Part shown: in pieces, positions 60,236 through 64,000 of the stretch | Numbering within the stretch: the stretch's first letter is position 1 | How the letters are laid out: each line of letters begins with the position of its first letter | Assembly: GCA_902579285.1 (NCBI GenBank) | Contig: CACHGA010000001.1 | Location: 287,411 to 351,410, forward strand | Reading direction: 5' to 3' | Source: an uncultured Pelagibacteraceae bacterium | Lineage (GTDB): Bacteria; Pseudomonadota; Alphaproteobacteria; Pelagibacterales; Pelagibacteraceae | Length of the DNA: 64,000 nt | Position numbers and translations under genes: made by a program | Notes under the pieces: generated by a model | What the model was told of the DNA's origin: nothing | The model's input: the letters and a program-made list of their open reading frames with translations, nothing else | The model's database searches: none

Positions 60236-61843
60236 ATGGCGCGAGAAGCAACAGAATATGATGTAGTAATAGTAGGAGCTGGTCCAGCGGGTTTATCTAC
60301 GGCAATTAAATTAAAACAATTAGATCCCAAACTAAATGTATGTATTTTAGAAAAAGGATCTGAAGTAGGTGCTCATATTTTAAGTGGAAATGTTTTAGAA
60401 ACAAGAGCTCTCGATGAATTATTGCCAAAATGGAGAGAGCAAGGAGCACCAATTAAAACGAAAGTCTCAAAAGAAAAGTTTTTATTTTTAGGAAAAAATT
60501 CCTCATTAAGTTGGCCAACTTGGCTTTTACCAGCAGTTCAAAAAAATCATAATAATTATATTGTAAGTCTTGCAAATTTATGTCGTTGGTTGGCAGAGCA
60601 GGCTGAAAAATTGGGAGTTGAAATTTTCCCTGGATTTCCAGCAAGCGAAGTACTTTATAACGAAGATGGATCTATAAAAGGAGTAGCAACTCTAGATATG
60701 GGTTTAGATAAAGATGGAAATAAAAAAGATGGTTATCAAGAGGGAATGGAATTGCATGCTAAGGTTACTATTTTTTCTGAAGGTTGTAGAGGGCATTTAG
60801 GAAAAGAATTAATTAAAAAATTTAATCTTGATGAGGGAAAAAATCCTCAACAATACGGAATTGGTTTAAAAGAAATTTGGGAAGTAAGCGATGAACAGCA
60901 TCAGGAAGGTTTGGTTATGCATACAGCTGGCTGGCCTTTAGATAGCAAAACATATGGTGGAAGTTTTATTTATCACGCTGAAAAAAAACAAATTTATATT
61001 GGTTACGTGATTGGTCTTGATTACCAAAACCCACACCTATCACCTTTTGATGAGTTTCAAAGATTTAAAACCCATAAGGCAATTAGAAAAATGCTAGAAG
61101 GTGGAAAAAGAATTTCATTCGGAGCTAGAGCCTTAATTGAAGGCGGTCTTCAAAGTTTACCTAAAATGTACATGCCTGGTGCTTTATTGGTTGGATGCGA
61201 TGCAGGAACTTTAAATATGCCTAAGATTAAAGGAACACATACTGCAATGAAGAGTGGAATGATTGCAGCGGAAACTATTATTGAGCATTTTAAAAATAAA
61301 AGAACATTATCTTATTATGAAGAATTATTTAAAAAAAGTTGGGTTTACCAAGAGTTATATGCAGCAAGAAATGTTAAACCAAGTTTTAGTTGGGGTTTAT
61401 TATTAGGGATTATTTTTACAGGTATCGACCAAATATTATTCAGAGGTAAATTACCATTTACTCTTAAACACAAGCATGCTGATCATGAGGCGTTAAAACC
61501 TTCAGCTCAAATGCCTAAAATAGATTATCCAAAACCTGACGGGAAACTTATTTTTGATAAAACAAGTTCAGTTTATTTGACAGGTACTAATCACACAGAT
61601 AATCAACCTGTACACCTTAAATTAAAAGATCCTAATTTGCCGGTGAGTTATACTTTAAATAAGTACGATGAACCTGCTCAAAGATACTGCCCAGTGGGAG
61701 TTTATGAAATTCAACAAGAAAAATTTGTAATAAATTCACAAAACTGTATTCACTGTAAAACTTGCGATATTAAAGAACCTTCTCAGAATATTACCTGGGT
61801 CGCCCCTGAAGGTGGCGGCGGACCTAAGTACGGTAATATGTAA
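60236..61843 (+). CDS. ETF:ubiquinone oxidoreductase
   Basis: Inner-membrane enzyme that passes electrons from reduced ETF to ubiquinone. The 535-aa protein has the FAD Rossmann start DVVIVGAGPAGLSTAIKLKQ, EKGSEVGAHILSGNVLE, SEGCRGHLGKELIKKF, YGIGLKEIWEV, HTAGWPLDSKTYGGSFIYH, LVGCDAGTLNMPKIKGTHTAMKSGMIAAETI, and a C-terminal 4Fe-4S site in RYCPVGVYEI plus NCIHCKTCDIKEPSQNITWV (four Cys). All domains of the mitochondrial-type enzyme are present. The transporter gene starts on its stop codon. Confidence 0.97.
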   Translation: MAREATEYDVVIVGAGPAGLSTAIKLKQLDPKLNVCILEKGSEVGAHILSGNVLETRALDELLPKWREQGAPIKTKVSKEKFLFLGKNSSLSWPTWLLPAVQKNHNNYIVSLANLCRWLAEQAEKLGVEIFPGFPASEVLYNEDGSIKGVATLDMGLDKDGNKKDGYQEGMELHAKVTIFSEGCRGHLGKELIKKFNLDEGKNPQQYGIGLKEIWEVSDEQHQEGLVMHTAGWPLDSKTYGGSFIYHAEKKQIYIGYVIGLDYQNPHLSPFDEFQRFKTHKAIRKMLEGGKRISFGARALIEGGLQSLPKMYMPGALLVGCDAGTLNMPKIKGTHTAMKSGMIAAETIIEHFKNKRTLSYYEELFKKSWVYQELYAARNVKPSFSWGLLLGIIFTGIDQILFRGKLPFTLKHKHADHEALKPSAQMPKIDYPKPDGKLIFDKTSSVYLTGTNHTDNQPVHLKLKDPNLPVSYTLNKYDEPAQRYCPVGVYEIQQEKFVINSQNCIHCKTCDIKEPSQNITWVAPEGGGGPKYGNM

Positions 61844-62736
61844 TGTCAAAAAATAAAGTTAGCTCAGCTATGTTTTTTGTTTTGTTGGCTGGGTTAATTT
61901 GGTCTTTCGGTCCATTGGTTGTTAGAAATATGGATAATGCAGAGCTAGTTCCATGGCAGTATTCTTTAATAAGAGGGTTAGCAATTTTTTTAATTTTAAA
62001 CCTTTATTTATTTTTAATCGAAGGCACAAACTTTATTAATAATTATAACAAAATAGGCACATCAGGATTAATCGGAGGAATAAGTCTTGGTGTTGCTAAC
62101 ATAACTTTTATTCTCTCATTAACAACAACCTCAGCCGCAGTTACTCTTTTGATGTTAGGTGCATTACCTTTTATAGCGGCAATAATTGCTTATATTGTTT
62201 TAAACGAAAAAATATCTAAAACTACTTTGATAGCCATAACAATTGCAGCAGCAGGAATAATATTTATGTGTTTTGATAGTATTCAAACCGGAACACTGTT
62301 TGGTCTTGTTAATGGATTAATATCTTCTTTAGGGTTTGCAATATTTACAGTTACTCTAAGATATAAAAAAAATACTCCAAAACTAACAACTGTATCTATA
62401 GCAGGATTATTTGCAGCCAGTGTTTCTTTGTTAGTTTTAATTTTTAATGACAGTAATGTTTTTATGACTTTAAAAAACACTTCACTCTCGTCACTACATG
62501 GATTTATAGTTTGTTCAGCACTTATTTTATATTCAGCAAAATCAAAATATCTACCAGCTGCTGATCTAACTCTTCTATCACTTACAGAAATATTGGGTGG
62601 AATTTTTTGGGTTTGGCTTCCTTTATTAGGGATTAATGAGGTTCCAAGTTATAATACAATTGTTGGGGGGTTAATAATTACTTTGGCAATTATATTTTAC
62701 GGTTTGAATACTAAACGCTATATTTTTAGATATTAA
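61843..62736 (+). CDS. EamA/DMT-family transporter (ten helices)
   Basis: Drug/metabolite-type exporter or importer with two EamA repeats. The 297-aa protein has about ten hydrophobic helices (for example AMFFVLLAGLIWSFGPLVV and TLIAITIAAAGIIFMCF); repeats lie near residues 10-145 and 155-290. NEKISKTTLIAITIAAAGI and LTLLSLTEILGGIFWVWLPLLGINEVPS resemble the loops before the last helix in each half. Substrate unknown. The ATG overlaps the ETF:quinone oxidoreductase stop (TAATG), and its 3' end overlaps the convergent next gene by 4 bp. Confidence 0.85.
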   Translation: MSKNKVSSAMFFVLLAGLIWSFGPLVVRNMDNAELVPWQYSLIRGLAIFLILNLYLFLIEGTNFINNYNKIGTSGLIGGISLGVANITFILSLTTTSAAVTLLMLGALPFIAAIIAYIVLNEKISKTTLIAITIAAAGIIFMCFDSIQTGTLFGLVNGLISSLGFAIFTVTLRYKKNTPKLTTVSIAGLFAASVSLLVLIFNDSNVFMTLKNTSLSSLHGFIVCSALILYSAKSKYLPAADLTLLSLTEILGGIFWVWLPLLGINEVPSYNTIVGGLIITLAIIFYGLNTKRYIFRY

Positions 62737-63392
62737 TTTAATTTAGCTATTCTCTCAAGCTCATCTGACTCGAAGACTATTTTATCTGAAACATTTTTCG
62801 ATATATACAATATTGCTTTAACGACATTTTGAATATTTATAGGTTTGTATTTCTTTAAACCTCCAAAAGCAAACAGAGTAAGTGTATTCATTACTGGAGT
62901 AAAAATTACTTCACCTAATCTAAATGATTTTCTATTTCCAATTAACAAAGACGGTCTAATAATAGCAAGTTTTAAAAAGTTTAAATTTTTCAATTCCCCT
63001 TCCACTTGGCCTTTATTTTTTAAATAATTGCTTGATGCATTTGGATTAGCACCAATAGATGAGACGTAATAAAAAGATTTCACGGAGTTTGTTTTTGCTA
63101 TTTTCGCAACATCAACTGGAATATTATATTCAACTCTTCTGTATTCATCTTTATTAGGTGTATCTTTTTTAGTGGTACCAATACAAAAAAAACAATCATC
63201 TCCAATTATTTTATCTTTATATTGTTCTAGATTGGAAAAATCAGTCTTAATAATTTCTACTTTTGGATTATTGACTTCAGGTATAGAGCGCACAAAAACT
63301 TTAATCTTATCGTAAGAATTATTTAAAAGAATAGTTTTAAATAACTCGTTTCCAATTAAACCTGATGAACCAAATATTAATGCAGTTTTCAT
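62733..63392 (-). CDS. NAD(P)-binding Rossmann-fold protein (atypical SDR, HTATIP2/YbjT-like)
   Basis: Short oxidoreductase-fold protein, 219 aa. The N-terminal TALIFGSSGLIGNELFKTILL is a GxxGxxG-type dinucleotide loop, followed by KVFVRSIPEVNNPKVEIIKTDF, FFCIGTTKKDT and YYVSSIGANPNASSNYLKNKGQVEGELKNLNF, where YxxxK (YLKNK) matches the SDR catalytic pair. The pattern NAD-loop then SS-IGA and YxxxK is seen in the HTATIP2/TIP30-like group of NAD(P)-binding proteins. Reaction unknown. Downstream of the Anbu-type gene on the same strand, gap 25 bp, so possibly one transcript. Confidence 0.8.
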   Translation of the reverse strand: MKTALIFGSSGLIGNELFKTILLNNSYDKIKVFVRSIPEVNNPKVEIIKTDFSNLEQYKDKIIGDDCFFCIGTTKKDTPNKDEYRRVEYNIPVDVAKIAKTNSVKSFYYVSSIGANPNASSNYLKNKGQVEGELKNLNFLKLAIIRPSLLIGNRKSFRLGEVIFTPVMNTLTLFAFGGLKKYKPINIQNVVKAILYISKNVSDKIVFESDELERIAKLN

Positions 63393-63417
63393 AAATTAAA
63401 TTTGGAGAGTAGGGCTA

Positions 63418-64000
63418 TTATATTTCCCAATCAAATCTTGGAAATGTATCGAATAGTTTAACAACTTTTTCAGACCATTGATTACAGACTTTGGCGTAGT
63501 CTTCGTCTGTAGTATTCAAACATTTTAGAGATGTAATTTTATTTGTATCTTTTTTGTAAATAGCAAAATCTATCGGAGGTCCCACAGTCAAATCACTTTT
63601 TAAAGTGGAGTCCATTGAAATTAAAGCACATCTTGAAGCATCACCTATTTTCACACTCGGCGTTATTACTCTGTCAAGAATTGGTTTTCCATACTTAACC
63701 TCGCCAATTACTAAATATGGTTTGCTATCAGCTGGTCTAATAAAATTTCCCTGCGGATAAACTAGATAAATTTCTTGAGGTTGACCTTTAATTTGACCGC
63801 CAACAATAAACGTCGCTCCAAGAGTAAGAATGTCTGTGTTAACCCCATCTGGCGATGAATGTTTAATGTTTAATTTACCCAAATAAGTCGCGATCTGCTC
63901 GAAATCTTTACATGTATTAAGATTCGGACCATTTTTACTTTTTAAATCTTTTTCTATAGATTTATAGACCGCTTGAGATGTACCTAAATTCCCTGAAGTT
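63418..64000 (-). CDS. Anbu-type proteasome-related peptidase, 5'-truncated by the window end
   Basis: Bacterial proteasome homologue (Anbu/BPH, Ntn-hydrolase fold). The frame stays open on the minus strand to base 64000, so the start with the N-terminal nucleophile is outside the window. The visible part begins SGNLGTSQAVYKS, then FIVGGQIKGQPQEIYLVYPQGNFI, LVIGEVKYGKPILDRVI, RCALISMDSTLKSDLTVGPPIDFAIYKKD and the end FPRFDWEI, all Anbu-like. An apparent start at 63882 is only a TTG inside the frame. In many bacteria Anbu sits with ATP-grasp and transglutaminase-like genes; on this side the neighbour is a Rossmann-fold protein instead. Confidence 0.85.
   Translation of the reverse strand, partial: TSGNLGTSQAVYKSIEKDLKSKNGPNLNTCKDFEQIATYLGKLNIKHSSPDGVNTDILTLGATFIVGGQIKGQPQEIYLVYPQGNFIRPADSKPYLVIGEVKYGKPILDRVITPSVKIGDASRCALISMDSTLKSDLTVGPPIDFAIYKKDTNKITSLKCLNTTDEDYAKVCNQWSEKVVKLFDTFPRFDWEI

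Noticed and set aside
63418-63882. A complete 154-aa gene
   Set aside because: The frame continues to the window end and encodes Anbu residues (SGNLGTSQAV); the codon at 63882 is an internal TTG.

Overview
The window looks like a chromosome segment of a SAR11-type alphaproteobacterium (Pelagibacterales, Candidatus Pelagibacter-like). The evidence is: very low G+C, overlapping or near-touching genes, lysine/asparagine/isoleucine-rich proteins, a circularly permuted (two-piece) tmRNA gene as in alphaproteobacteria, and a dimethylglycine/sarcosine-type dehydrogenase coupled to ETF and ETF-quinone oxidoreductase. The species assignment is inference; no database search was run.

Layout. (1) 1-3.7 kb: 3' end of rpoD, a CAT-anticodon tRNA, mlaC and mlaA on the minus strand, a cell-wall amidase, and the RNase P RNA gene. 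(2) 3.8-25.1 kb: a long division and cell wall (dcw) cluster, mraZ-ftsZ-rsmH-ftsL-ftsI-murEF-mraY-murD-ftsW-murG-murC-murB-ddl-ftsQ-ftsA-lpxC-bamD-ligA. ftsZ sits at the head, directly behind mraZ, instead of after ftsA. murE and murF are one gene. FtsA has lost recognisable nucleotide-binding loops. The mraZ promoter carries three CCCA (TGGG on the minus strand) boxes at exact 10-bp spacing, the arrangement known for MraZ operators. (3) 25.1-33.1 kb: housekeeping genes (aminopeptidase P, UvrD helicase, AsmA-like protein, fumC, MazG-like protein, histone-deacetylase-family enzyme). (4) 33.1-35.2 kb: a 1.8-kb accessory islet at the 3' end of the tmRNA coding piece. It is flanked by a displaced partial copy of the tmRNA end and by perfect 48-bp direct repeats, and carries two secreted-protein genes. 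The first is a stand-alone inverse-autotransporter (intimin/invasin-type) beta-barrel with no passenger domain; the second is an unrecognised Gly/Ala/Ser/Thr-rich secreted protein 2 bp downstream. This is the most novel-looking part. (5) 35.2-41.2 kb: thyX, mrp, hflK-hflC-DUF2065-htrA-miaA. (6) 41.2-46.3 kb: branched-chain amino acid synthesis (ilvB, ilvH, ilvC, leuA). (7) 46.3-52.3 kb: cell elongation (mreB-mreC-mreD-mrdA-rodA) followed by a bactofilin. (8) 52.3-64 kb: a D-amino-acid-dehydrogenase-like and a hydroxyacid dehydrogenase pair, two tandem paralogous small lipoproteins each preceded by a DnaA-box-like 9-mer, then a dehydrogenase-unknown-etfB-etfA-ETFQO operon, an EamA transporter, a Rossmann-fold protein and the 3' part of an Anbu-type (proteasome-like) peptidase cut by the window end.

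How the genes work together: dcw, rod and bactofilin genes supply peptidoglycan precursors (MurB-G, MraY, Ddl), septal synthesis (FtsI/W/Q/L with FtsZ/A) and lateral synthesis (MreBCD, PBP2, RodA). LpxC, BamD, MlaA/C and the AsmA-like protein serve the outer membrane. Electrons from the flavin dehydrogenase at 55.5 kb would pass through EtfAB to EtfQO and ubiquinone.
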